A DNA stretch of 64,000 nt from Apoda limacodes (taxonomy: Eukaryota > Arthropoda > Insecta > Lepidoptera > Limacodidae), in NCBI GenBank assembly GCA_946406115.1, contig OX291551.1, forward strand, positions 31,727,381-31,791,380. The letters are read 5' to 3'. The notes beneath the pieces were generated by a model, which had not been told where the DNA came from, ran no database searches, and worked only from the letters and a program-made list of their open reading frames with translations. This document shows positions 23,741 to 34,766 of the stretch, piece by piece. A program made the translations under genes and the position numbers. How positions within the stretch are numbered: position 1 is the first letter of the stretch; each line of letters starts with the position of its first letter.

Positions 23741-23807
23741 CTTAAAAGAAAAAAATAAAAACTTTTTAAGAAAAACAAGGAACGGCTTACAGCATCTTGC
23801 ACTACAA

Positions 23808-23961
23808 AGGTAAAAATAATTTAAAAAATCTAATCTAAATTACAGTTCAAAGTTGGTGTCGTGCAAGTGAAGTGCGTTATAAACTGTTAGAGATAGACCC
23901 CAACTCGAACTGTAATTTGGAACAATTTTTTTAAAGTAACTATTTTTACCTTTTTAGTGCA
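23808..23961. repeat. Inverted repeat, about 154 bp
   Basis: tgcactacaaaggtaaaaat through aaattacagttcaaagttgg (23808-23856) is mirrored by ccaactcgaactgtaattt through ggtaaaaatag...tagtgca in reverse complement (about 23899-23961). Imperfect arms of about 50-60 bp with a loop of about 42 bp. Confidence 0.8.
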
Positions 23962-24250
23962 CCTTTTTGAAGTCGGTTATTCTAAACTTGGCTGTCGGAT
24001 AGAAATGCATATGCATAGCATAGGTAAATGTTACTTACTAGACCCCCTAACCTAATGTGCATTTCGAGGATAGCTACGTTATTCTACGGAGTCACGGGCA
24101 AAAGCTAGTAAAAAATATCTCAGAAATTTTAGATACCTAAACATTGAACCACCTTTCGGTTGTCCGACTCTTTTGTACGTATTATTACATATATTTATGG
24201 TAATACGAATTCATTCTAAATTTTTAACCTCAACACCGACTAAATACACA

Positions 24251-25537
24251 GGTGTGAAGTTAGCGGCCAAAAAGTTAGTGGCCGTATTACGCGACCAAAT
24301 TAGGAAGGTCAAAAGGTTGAGTAATTAAAATACCGGCAAATCATTTGTAGAACTTGCTGTTCTTTTCTTTTAAGGTGTTTCAAGTTAAATTCATTTAATT
24401 TTTACGAAAATCAAAAACAGAAAAAAGTTTTTTTTTAAATTAGGATATTCCGAACATAATTCAACGAGTGACAATGGACCACGTGCAATAAGCTTAACAG
24501 GGTTTCAAAAGTAAAGAAAATCCAAAAAACAAACTGCATATCCTATTAAAAAAATTATAATAAAGTTTTAAACTTAATTTTAGAGCAAAATAATGCCAAA
24601 TAAATTTAAAAGTAATGACAGTTCAGCTTAGACAAGGTGGAAAATAAATAAAACAAGATTGTAAAGTAACTACAATAATCAAAAGACATGTCACAAAAAT
24701 CCGCAAATAATTGACGGATCACTTCACATACAGTAGATAATTGAAGTAATCAAGAACAGAACACAGAATCTTAAAAATCAGCAAAGTGTCAAGGAAACTA
24801 GATTCCCTGTTGTCGATTTTATATAGACTGTATATTCTTATACCATTTACGAAAACAATAGTGAAAATCACTGACGGACCGTCTCTCACAGTGAAAAAAA
24901 ATGAAGTGTGAGGATAGGAACAGAAAAAATTCCTATTAAATTCAAAAATTCAGCAAAGTGTCAAGGAAACTAGATTCCCCGTTGTCGATTTTATATACTT
25001 CATTTTTTTTCACTGTGAGAGACGGTCCGTCAGTGATTTTCGTTTTGATTGTTTTCGCAAATGGTATTAGAATATACAATCTGTGTAAAATCAGCGACGG
25101 GCAATCTAGTTTCCTTGATATTTCGCTAAATTTTAAGTTTCTGTCTTCTTCATTCTATCTTAATACGTTAATTTTCTACTGTATGTGAGACGATCCGTTA
25201 ACTATTGACGGATTCTTGTGACTTAAGGTTTTTGATTATTCGTGTAACTTTACCATGTTGTTTTAGTTTTATTCACCTACACTTCTTACTTTTGATATCC
25301 TTTTAAGTGTTATTTCTGTTAAGTGTTAATGCCCTAGTTGAATAATTTTTTCAATATTATAATTTTTTTTGGTTGTAAATTGTCGTTAAAATTTATTGAA
25401 TTCAACATTAAAACCTTTAACTGAAATAAGAACAAGTTCTACAAATGATTTTCCGGTATTTTAATTACTCAAGCTTTCGACTTCCTAATTTGGTCGCGTA
25501 ATACGGCCACTAACTTCTTGGCCGCTAACTTCACACC
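24251..25537. mobile_element. Foldback element 2: near-complete 1.29-kb palindrome
   Basis: Left end ggtgtgaagttagcggcc (24251) is mirrored exactly by ggccgctaacttcacacc (ending 25537). The arms continue with gtggccgtattacgcgacca, aaataccgg(c/a)aaatcatttg, further degraded blocks, and finally gacggaccgtctctcacagt with ttttttttcac (left, ending about 24907) against its complement starting about 24999. Left arm is about 655 bp, right arm about 540 bp. The short loop (about 24908-24998) contains a second, direct copy of 24773-24825. No ORF of note. Target duplication unclear. Confidence 0.88.
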
Positions 25538-25934
25538 GGTATATAAATAAGGGTTGTGCAGAGTTTGTTGTAATAGATCGTGGTAGCTTTAATTATGATA
25601 ATAGATTTAGTGATAAAAGATAGTATATAAAAATAATAAATAAGAAGGTGGATAAATTATATATAATTTTATTCATAAACATACATATATTTGTAATTTC
25701 TGTATTATCACCATAGGAACAGTTTTATGTACACTTGAAATTATTAATAACATTTTAAAAATTTAACATCGCACCAATAGTTTTAATTGAAATATTGTAA
25801 ATAGCAACAGAAAAAATACAAATAAAGATGTAAATATATAAATGAAAGCTGCTGTGAAGCGGCATAGTCAGAAGTCATTCTATGTTAATTTAATATTGAT
25901 AAGATTTACTATCATATTAATGCTGTTGTACAGG
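25538..25934. other. No gene recognised
   Basis: AT-rich spacer, no motif seen. Confidence 0.5.
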
Positions 25935-26190
25935 GGCGCGATTAGTTCTAACGACCTCTCCCAATAGGGCCTCCCTCCAAACACGACGCGGACGTCCCCG
26001 GGTTCGTCGGCGCCCAAACGGATACACGAGGTATCAAAGAGTGCCGGGGCGCTTCTCGCTCCCCACTCAATCGCAACCGCACCCGCGTAACGGGGAACTC
26101 CCCTCCTGGCGGTGACTCACCTTCGGGTTCGAGGCTCCCGAGAGCGACAACCCAAGTCTCCTTCAGAGTCTAGCCCCAAAAAAGTCTGTG
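25935..26190 (+). mobile_element. Jockey-type LINE 3'UTR fragment
   Basis: GC-rich block (aatagggcctccctccaaac, cccgggttcgtcggcgccca, cgcgtaacggggaactcccc) that matches, in reverse complement, the 3'UTR of the LINE at 62927-63345. Compared with that copy it lacks a stretch after aggctc and ends within tccttcagagtct. Coding sequence is absent. Confidence 0.85.
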
Positions 26191-26780
26191 GTGGGTCGAG
26201 ACTGGTAAGTTGCTGGCTAGTGTGTCTGCATTGAGTCGAGACACTGGCGAGTGCTGGCATGGAGGTTGCGTATGGCCACAGTGAGTCGGGTCCATAGAAT
26301 GATTGGCTGTGTGTCACTTTGAATCGAGACACTGGTCTGAGTTTGCGGCAGAAGTGACGAGCAGAGAATGCCACGCTTGAGTGTGAAACCTCAACAGGTT
26401 GCGGTGGAATGCTGTACAGTTGCGTCGCCGGAGAGGAGGTTTAGGAACTAGGACGTGCTGAAGTGCTGCGATAGGTCCTGAGATGCGAAGGTAATGGTTG
26501 AAAACTGGTCCGTGTACCTGGTAGGAAGGAGTAGGCTGCTGCTGCGGAAGGTGCGTCAATTGTTCAGCTCGGGGTCACCAATGTGGAGCGGCGGCAAAGA
26601 GGAGATCTTCTGCCAGGCGAGGTGTTATGTCTAGGGACCGCCGTGGGCCACTTAACTTGTACTTCGGTTTCTTTATATACTGAACTGTGAAGGAAACTTC
26701 GAAAGCGCGAAGTAGGACGCGTGATGTCTGCCTTGCTTGTAGCGGTACAATATGGTCCGCTGCACCTAGGTCTGTGGTTT
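26191..26780 (-). mobile_element. Gypsy-type 5' LTR, primer site and leader remnant
   Basis: On the minus strand a probable LTR (about 26780-26583) contains a TATATAAAG box (26671-26679) and ends ...CCACA; directly after it TGGTGACCCCGA (about 26581-26570) looks like a tRNA primer-binding site of Ty3/Gypsy (Mag-like) elements. Downstream, 26569-26191 should be leader and gag; frames of 80-odd codons there show no motif, and repeated gtcgagacactgg/gtgagtcgg phrases occur. It is cut off by the LINE 3'UTR at 26190. Confidence 0.5.
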
Positions 26781-26869
26781 TTCTAAAATCTTGTTAAACG
26801 TTTTTTAACTAGAAATCTTTTTTAAAACCATATGTATAACTAGTGTTGACTACTAAGACTATATACGTA

Positions 26870-27148
26870 TACTTTAAGGAAAATTGCAAGGACTTACCCA
26901 ATTTTGGCGTCGGATTTTATGTTCACGGTTTGTGTAATGTGAGGTGTAGTGTCTATGAATATGTCTGTTTGGTGTGGTTGTAATTAGTTTCACTGAAACC
27001 GTCTAAAATTGATATAATAAAAATAATGTTCATATGCAGCCGCGACGTTGCGCACAGATTATACACACACAGACTGACTGACGCGCACGCGCACAGAGTA
27101 AGCTACGATCCTATCGCCGGACCAACCGCATTATTTTTACCGAACAAA
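26870..27148. repeat. Sequence block shared with 38745-38906 (probable BEL2 3' end/LTR)
   Basis: Phrases aaggaaaattgcaag, cggattttatg, gcagccgcgacgttgcgcac, agctacgatcctatcgccgg and atttttaccgaacaa occur in the same order in both places; the copy here has about 80 bp extra in the middle. It lies right after the BEL2 integrase end (minus strand), so it is probably the BEL2 3' region or LTR. Confidence 0.65.
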
Positions 27149-30100
27149 CCCTCGCCCCAGCCAGATCGTGTCTGGATGAGGATTAACCGAGCCAGAGCCA
27201 TTAATCTACTGGCAATCGAGAAAGCGTCGCAACGGCACGCTTCAGCACTGAATCCCCTACCATGACCTCTGCGACCCGCGGGATACCGTCCAAACCGGGG
27301 AATAATTGCACGATGCGACCTAAACGCCATTGCAAGGGCGGTAAATTTGAGTCCTTTAAGAGGACGAGGTCTCCGACGCGTGAGGGGTTGGTTTTATCCG
27401 TCCACCGAACTCGTTGCTGTAACAAATGTAAATATTCCGAAGACCACCAACGGTGGAACAATTGCGTAATTTGTTGAAGCAACTAAAAACGCGATAACCT
27501 ATTAACTGACACATCGATGAAGGGGTATTCAGGCAAGGAGGTTAAAGCACTACCGATCAGGAAATGGCCTGGAGTTAGCGCTTCCAGGTCATTAGGATCC
27601 GATGAGATCGGACAAAGCGGTCGTGAGTTCAATACCGCTTCGACGTTGCAAACTACCGTTCGTAATTCCTCAAACGTGAGGACCGTTTCTCCAATCACAC
27701 CGCGGAGGTGAGTTTTGGCGACCTTGACAGCTTCTTCGAAAATACCGCCCCACGATGGATAGCCGGGAGAATCAAAAATCCAAGTCACGCCCCGTTTGGA
27801 CAACTCCGAATCAATATACGTGTGATTGTCCGACAAAAAATGAAGGGCTTCCTTCAGATAGCGATCTGCACCCTTGAAATTTGTGCCACAGTCCGCAATT
27901 TCCCGTTCTGTGTTCAACGGAGAAGACGAATTTCCTTCCCAAATGACTGGGCCTGTACCAGTCGAACACAGGTGATGAGCGCATCCTGACGCTCTTCAGG
28001 AGACAAGACTGAAGACGTATTTGGCTGTGACCTGTTCCTTAAGTTGTGGAGAAACCTCTTAATACAACCGGTGACACCAACGAGCTTGTTGAGAGAACTG
28101 AACCGATTAAGTATTTTGTGCGGAATTCTTTATCACGACGCATCCGCCGCTCCATGGACCATACCTTTTTTCGGCTATTTTCCAGGAGTCACCCAGGCGC
28201 GGACAAGGGTATAAGAAAGGCAGTCGAGTGAAAAACCGGCCAGAATTTAGACGAGCCGTATTGGCGAGAAAATATGACTCGCACTCGCCTTGACTGGTCG
28301 AGTCCGTGACGCCGCGGGGGGCTCTTCAATTTCCCAAAAGCGCTGAAGGGAGTCAGCGAGCGAGAATCCCACCTGCACCGACGAATCCGTAGACGCCTGA
28401 GCGGCGAGAGAATGTGCTGGGCCCATTATAACAGATCCGAGATCAGTCGGAACAGCGTCCAACCCACCTGGCTGAAGTTACATGTCTAGTCTGAGCTATC
28501 CAAGGACATCAGCGCCAAGCAGAAGCTCCACAGGACCAGGTAGGTGGAACCTTACATCGGCCAACTGCAGACCGGACGAGAGATCCAGCACGTCCGTCGG
28601 CAGGGGCAGGACAACAGCTCCTAGATGATACTGCATGCTAGGACGTTGTCCACCCGTAGACCCCCTACTCCAGAAATCCCATGACTCCGCGAACTTACCT
28701 GTAAGCGGAGACGCTTCACCAGCCACAGCGAAATAAGACACCCCTGAGCGCCTGAGTCCAAAATGGCGCGCACAACTACACCAGGTCCGCGCGGTGAATG
28801 TAATAGAACCTGCGCGGTGGTGACCGACGACCGTCCCGTGGGCTCACCCGCGGTGAGCGGAGCGGGGAAGGTCGATGTCGCAATGGGGACGGGGGCATTT
28901 GTGTTCGATTCGGCAGCGACGAAGCCCCGCCCGTGCAAGCCGTAGACACACCTGCATGTGTCATCCGAGGACCATCCTCTCGGATGGGCATACATAAGTC
29001 GGGGTGGTGACCCCCACCACACTTTATACAAGGTCGCGGCTGTCGACAATCCTTGGCTAGGTGCTCCCCCAAACAATAATAGCATAGGCCTAGCCTACGG
29101 GTCAGAAAGATTTTCTGAACTGGTGGCAATCCAGAATGGTGTGTCCCGGTTCATAGCACACCCCACACCGTTCAGTACGTTCAATTGTCAAAATTCTGGG
29201 GGGCCGAAACGACCCGATACCTCGTGATGTCCCGGGGCGAGGTTGTTGACGGGGTCCAGACTGGGGTTGTTGACGGAGTCCAGATGGGTCAAAAAACGTG
29301 ACGGTCCCAATTGTGGCTTGGCGGGTAAATTCTCGAGCTTCCTACTCTGATCCCCAAAAACGACACTAAAGTGTCAAAAGTAGGTATGTGCGACGCCGAG
29401 TCACCTCCGTGGAACTGTTCGAAACGAGCCCTAACGTCATTGGGCAATTAATTCAAAACAATGTGTAATAGCAAAAATGACCACTCGGTGACAGGGAATT
29501 TTAGACCTCTTAACGCATTCGTCGCTACCAAAATAGGGTTAAGCAGGTCCGGCCGCAGCTGGTTAACCGAAGACAGTTGTGGAATACCTAAAATGGCAGC
29601 TACATGTGTATCCGCAATGCGACGGTTATTTTGGTACCGCTTCAGTAATAGCCCCCTGGCAATATTATAATTGACATCGGTGATGTCCAAATGTTTCACT
29701 AAACAGAGAGGCTCATCCCTGATAGACGTAAAAAGATAACTTATTTGTTGTGAGTCAGATAAGTCAGTCCGTCGGTGCACAATGCTATCAAAAAGTGTGA
29801 TAACATTAGTCCACTCATCCAATGATCCGCTAAAATGAGGAATATCCAAAGTTGATTTTTGTTCCGAAACCCTTCTACGCCGGCTGCGGGCTTGTCTCTA
29901 ATGTTGACACAGCCTCGTCAACCTCGTCCACTACTGACATACAAAAGTCATAGTCAGAATTTGCCACCTTTAGGATAGTTTCGTCATGTGTTATCGAAAA
30001 AATGCCCTGGAATTCTTGATCCAGTTCACTGACTCTTGTCGGAAACTGTGTAGCTCTTTGCTTTAATGCAAAGATCCGATCCTCCCGTTTAACGATCCCT

Positions 30101-30340
30101 ACAACAGTTGAAAACCATCTTACTAAATTCCTCAAGATAGCTCTGAACTCCTTGACCGATGACGTCATATTTTTTAACTTAATTAACACAAAAAAATCGA
30201 AAGACTTACCACCCACAAACAAACGACTCTGTTTATATATACAGTTTGTTACGGCAACCAAGTTACTATATAAACCCCAAAAAAACCCAACTACAATGTA
30301 GTCAAATTTATGCAGGGCGCAAGGACTTTTTTAAAAAGAC
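27149..30340 (-). mobile_element. BEL/Pao element 2, gag-pol with RT and RNase H deleted
   Basis: Minus-strand order: gag start near 30170 (MTSSVKEFRAIL), the DUF1759 gag core MDIPHFSGSLDEWTNVITLF (29849 down), zinc knuckles CYYCLGEHLAKDC and CIKCGGGHHPDLC (about 29080-28990), protease RAILDSGAQGCL (about 28775), the linker SLADSLQRFWEIEEPP (about 28360-28315), a few RT N-terminal residues (SMERRMRRDKEF, about 28160), then directly the pre-integrase SPEERQ-type region and the integrase: DCGTNF (about 27890), GGIFEEAVK (about 27750), LNSRPLCP, LTPGHFLIG, and LQWRLGRIVQLFPGLDG to a stop at 27201. The RT catalytic core and RNase H are missing (deletion near 28050-28130). Frame breaks are common. 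The 5' LTR was not identified. Confidence 0.88.
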
Positions 30341-30380
30341 ATATTAAAATTAATTTTAAATTTATTTGTTACATAGAGCG

Positions 30381-31163
30381 ATTCTGCGATAGAACTGACT
30401 TAAAACTAACCGGTGGGCAGAAGGCTTCATGCAACCCGGGTGGTCGTCTAGACTCGTAGACTAAACAATCCGATGCATTCAGGTGCAATGTTGCTGAGTA
30501 GGTAATTCTACGAACCTGACTGTGGGACCAGCGTGCATAACTCCTTCCCCCTTAAGTTCGAAGTCATCAGAGGGATTATTTTCGGTCTGATGGTTTCGAC
30601 ACATTGAAATTACATATTTATACTTGTACAACATAAGGGTTAAAATGCTTAAAGCTATGATTATATATAATATTAATGTTTCAACGCTAATACTATTCAC
30701 TTTGATCACATGTTCACATTCATTCTGCTCTATTTCACTGACACTTTTCTTTAGATTACGTCCCAGCTGATAAAGGTTTGTTAAATCCGTAGTATCTAGG
30801 TCAATTAGGCTTTTCTTTGAAGGGTTTTCGGTTTGAATAGGCAGCTCCGGAAGGTGGATTATGGGTAGCTTCTCAAAACGTATGGATGGATTCCTTCGTA
30901 TCCTTTTGTATTAATTGTATTTTGGTTTCTTTTGCTTCCGTCAAAATTGGGGTGCATGTACTCAGGTTGTTCGAAAAGGTCATAAGTGCTGTAATACAAT
31001 TGTCCTTTTTATGTGGCTGCAGCTCGGTCTCTTGACACAGCTAAATGGCTTTGCTTATTTCTTTACATGCCTGCGTAGGGAATAGTGCTTTCGACCCTTT
31101 CAATACTAGGTATGGGTAGGTAGGTATGATTAGGGTAGTTTGGTTAAGAAAGTTAGTTATAGG
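30381..31163 (-). mobile_element. env (remnant): Errantivirus env, 3' part with membrane anchor
   Basis: Minus-strand frames give the C-terminal half of a retroviral-type envelope protein of an insect errantivirus (Ty3/Gypsy with env): cysteine-containing ectodomain pieces (about 31110-30960), then a hydrophobic membrane-spanning segment of about 22 residues (about 30680-30615), and a short cytoplasmic tail ending at a stop near 30482. Stops occur upstream of the anchor. It continues the env 5' part at 34767-35690; the gap is the hAT plus LINE insertion. A block of about 150 bp at the 3' end is repeated at 38229-38372. Confidence 0.7.
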
Positions 31164-31281
31164 TAGGGCTGCCATCCGTCCGGGTTTCCCCGGATTTGTC
31201 CTAGTTTGGAGGGCGTCCGGGGAGCGTCCGGGCGGTGTTTTAACTGTAGTCCGGGTAAAACCCGGACGGATGGCAGCCCTA
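31164..31281. repeat. 118-bp unit with perfect 24-bp inverted ends
   Basis: 31164-31187 (tagggctgccatccgtccgg plus gttt) is the exact reverse complement of 31258-31281. It is also the left terminus of the larger hAT element. Flanks gttatagg and agtaaggg do not match, so it is not an independent insertion with a clean duplication. Confidence 0.9.
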
Positions 31282-33594
31282 AGTAAGGGCAACTGAATGA
31301 AAACTGATTAACATGATTGGACATGACACTCAGCTTGTTTACAGGGTTCAAACATTTCATTATTTGTTTACAAGGTTCAAATATTTTAATCAGTATGTTC
31401 AGTTAGATTATGTTATTGTTTTTTAAATTGCATGAAACGGATTTTAGGTTAACTCCACAATAGAGACACAAAAAATTATTTGTAAAGTTGGTTTATAATT
31501 AGTTTTTAAATGGTCTCAGATGTTTAATTTTGTGTGGTCAACGAGTTTTGTCGTGATTCCGTGATGAATAATTTTGTGTTCCTGTGGTTGCTGGCATCAG
31601 TAGCCGCGCTCATAAATGGTATGTTTTGTAAATCATTTGTAAATTCGGCAATCGACAAAAGGCTTTAAGCCTCTCTACTACCACTACTACTACTCCTGTA
31701 ACTATTACTGTAGTTTTAGTAAGATTACATGACAGTTTTTTTGCGGTATCTGACCCCGAGAATATTTCGCCATTGTAAGCGCAAGTACAATCCAAGGAAT
31801 TAAAGGACAAGTGAAGGCCGACTGCGTTATAAACAAGTGCTGTTATAAACAATGTTCATTTATGTCAGAAACTCCTTTGTTTGCGATTAAAATATTCGCG
31901 AACAAATGGAACAGAAAGCCTGCCAGTCATATTTTCCTTTTTTTAACATGGAAAACTTATTTTGCAACTACTTCAAAACTATTCAAAGACCACCCTTCGT
32001 AATTTTTTTCTCCAAAACCCGCTGTGAGAGGCTTATTTGCTTCTCAGCCACTCCATTGTGCATATCTTGCACAGCAAAATCGAAAACTTAGGAAAAAGCG
32101 ACAATTATGTCCAAGAAACCCGAAACATTCTCGGATCTATTAAAAAAATCCTAGACGACAGAATCAAAGAAAGCTTTGTGCCCTCCAGTGTTAGAAGCGT
32201 TTTAAACAGTCACAACGAGACCATAAAACATGAGTTCTAAAACCGTTCTTTTAAAATGAAAAAGTACATTGAAGTTTGGATGTAGCATTTAAAACAATTT
32301 GATATATTTAACTGGATGTATTTGCCAAGTTTATATGAAAATACTCTTTGGGCTGTCATCGAAGTCACTATCGTTTGTTTTTAAAGAGAAGAACTAACAT
32401 ATTAACGACTCAAAATTGATAGATGAGTGGGTTAATTTAAAATCTTTTTGTCTAAATCTCAGCGAAGAAGATAAACTTCTAAATTCAAATCAACTGTGGT
32501 TGCGATTCTTTAGGACACCAAATGCCCTGTTATATTCAGAATAACTGAAAATAGCTCAGTTTTTTTTGCATCCCTGCCAATAAGGCGCATTGAATGAGAA
32601 GTGGACAAAAGAAAGGAATTCATTGAAATTTGAAACAGTCTCGTCACTACTTAAAATTAAATTAAATTTCAGAGACTATAAAAATGGCAACGGCCTTTAA
32701 AACTTTTTATTTAATAAAAAAGAAGTTCTGAAGGATATTAAACTAGACCGATAAATATAAATAGATTGTTATTAGAATTATTAAGAAAAATGATTCTTAC
32801 CATTGCCACTTAAAAAAGGGGCATTCCTCGATAACAGTCACTGAGTGAATAAAAACATTTTGAATTTGGAACAAATACGAATTGTACGAATTATGAACAT
32901 TAAAAAAATTAAACGTGTTGAACGTACCTACTGGCTGGCTAAATGGAGCTATTTCATAGAGCTTTATCTACAATTAAAAAAAACATACCCTTCCATAATT
33001 ACCATAATTCTAGTTGTTTTTTTTTCTTTTGAACCTAACTAATTGTTTTAATTGTTATTGTGGTTATTTTATGTCATAGTTCTCTTATCACTCGGTAATA
33101 ATTAGCGAATATATACCAACATGTGATAAATATTAATATAGTAACTGAAAAGTAAGTAAAAAAAAGTACTTTTTATTTTCTCGCAGTCAATAGTAAAAAT
33201 TAGAGTATACATAACGTGAAAAAAAAATCATCTCGGGCCTTTGTAACCCTCACTCCGCTCAGGATTCTACTTTAGAATCCCTCGCTGCTCCCGGGATCCA
33301 ACTGAGTCCCACGAATTAAATTTCCTTTTTTTTTCACTTGTATAATCTACTATTATTTTATTTACTTAAAGGAAGAAAAAAAAGTGATATTATTATTAAG
33401 TAAAAACACATTATTGTATCCAAAAAAGCCTTAAAATTCCATGTTTTTTTTCAATCAAGTAGGGAGTAAAATGTATTTTTTTAACGGAGCTAAAAGTGAA
33501 AAAAAAATATGCAAATGTCCGGGGTCAAGCCTCTCAAATCCGGGGTTTTTACGCTTCCAGTCCTTGGCGGCAGGTTTTAGAGATGGCAGCCCTA
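31164..33594. mobile_element. hAT transposon inserted in errantiviral env
   Basis: Left end tagggctgccatc (31164) and right end gatggcagcccta (33582-33594) form 13-bp inverted termini. The 8 bp before the left end, gttatagg (31156-31163), recur at 34767-34774 beyond the adjoining LINE D copy, exactly where env resumes, giving an 8-bp target duplication once the LINE is removed. Inside, about 31800-32760 (+), a decayed transposase shows the hAT C-terminal pattern KWTKERNSLKFETVSSLLKI (about 32598-32657). The first 118 bp (31164-31281) are themselves a palindromic unit with perfect 24-bp ends. Another hairpin block is at 33220-33320. Confidence 0.75.
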
Positions 33595-34766
33595 AAGTCA
33601 AAGTCAAAAAGTCAAAATGGTTTATTCAAATAAGGATTTTACAATCACTTTTGAATCGTCAAAGTTATAAAATATTATTTTTTGAATCCTCCCACCTTCC
33701 CGCCGGTTCACAATGTTGTTGATTTCTACCGAGAAGAATCCGGCAAGAAACTCGATAGTTACTCTTTTAAAAACACTATCAATAATACAATTAATGTTTT
33801 AAATAAAAAAAATTTAGTCGTACAATTTTATGTTATTTCCATTTTAATTTGGTTTACCTATGCATCCTGTAATTGAGCATCATCAGTCCCAAGGATTTTT
33901 ATCATTTACACAGTCTGAAATATTGTAGTATGACTTTTTACAAAGTACCTCCTTGATAAAAGATTTAAATTTACTTATTGATAGATTTTGAATTTTATTG
34001 GGAACTTTGTTGTAAAAGTGTATACATTGCCCCATAAAAGAGTTACTTATTTTGTGTAGACGTGTATCATGCACCAACAGCTTATTTTTACTTCTAGTAT
34101 TTACTTTGTGAACGTCACTTTTCTTGCTGAAACTATTGATATTTTTATGAACATATAAAAGATTTTCATATATGTACTGCGACACTAAAGTTAAAATTTT
34201 TACTTCCCTAAACCTATCCCTCAGAGATATCCTAGATCCTAATTTATAAATAGCACGAATTGCCCTTTTTTGTAACAAAAATATTGTATTTACATCAGCA
34301 GCGCTACCCCACAATAGGATACCATATGTCATTAAACTATGGAAATAGCTAAAATATACTATTTTTGCAGTGTCGACATCGGTCAATTGTCTTATTTTCT
34401 TGATCGCATACACAGCAGAGCTAAGTTTTTTGGCTAGGTTATGAATATGAGGACCCCATTGAAGTTTGGAGTCCAGCGTTATGCCAAGAAAGACTGTTGA
34501 ATTAACAAGTTCTAATTGCTCGCCATTAATATTAATACATGTCTGTCTCTGACTAATATTTGGTAATGTAAATTTAACACATTTGGTTTTTTTTCATTAA
34601 GTAACAAATTATTAGCGTTAAACCAATTTACAATTTTAGAAAGGGCATTATTTAATTCATTATAATATGTCTGTCGTCTCTTAACTTTAAAAAGCAAAGA
34701 GGTGTCATCAGCAAATAAGACAATGTCATGGTTTTTTACATGTTATAGGTTTTTTACATATTACTA
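33595..34766 (-). mobile_element. LINE family D, 5'-truncated copy
   Basis: Starts (minus) near 34741 with KNHDIVLFADDTSLLFKVKR, i.e. just upstream of the FADD catalytic box, then NNLLLNEKK, and from 34413 a 176-codon open frame MYAIKKIRQLTDVDTAKIVY through RAIRAIYKLGSRISLRDRF to a stop at 33883. The 3'UTR follows with the block of aagaatccggcaagaaactc (plus-strand view about 33735-33754), and the 3' end at 33595-33620 shows gtcaaagtcaaa repeats, the tail seen in many lepidopteran LINEs. Bases 34742-34766 are filler made of short copies of flanking sequence (gttatagg, ttttttacat). It sits precisely between the hAT right end and the target duplication. Confidence 0.88.

Larger units (their letters stand above)
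22553..24010. repeat. Unclassified interspersed repeat(s) hosting two inserts
   Basis: Phrases such as aaaggaggttcgcagtttgg, gaaccgattttgatgaggtt and (near the end) tttttgaagtcggtta have the look of a common arthropod dispersed repeat, and the block is interrupted by the hAT-type element at 23229-23740 and ends in an inverted repeat at 23808-23961. The class (Helitron-like or other) could not be decided from sequence alone. Confidence 0.35.

Noticed and set aside
26117..26559. Minus-strand frames of 81-85 codons
   Set aside because: They cover a LINE 3'UTR fragment and the leader after a Gypsy primer site; no gag motif could be shown.
28763..29227. Plus-strand frames across BEL2 gag
   Set aside because: Antisense to zinc-knuckle and protease motifs of BEL2; GC-rich composition keeps them open.
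31564..31618. Candidate signal-peptide exon MNNFVFLWLLASVAALIN followed by a GTATGT donor
   Set aside because: It lies within the hAT element bounded by its termini, no downstream exon of a secreted protein was found, and a short hydrophobic run after an ATG can arise by chance.
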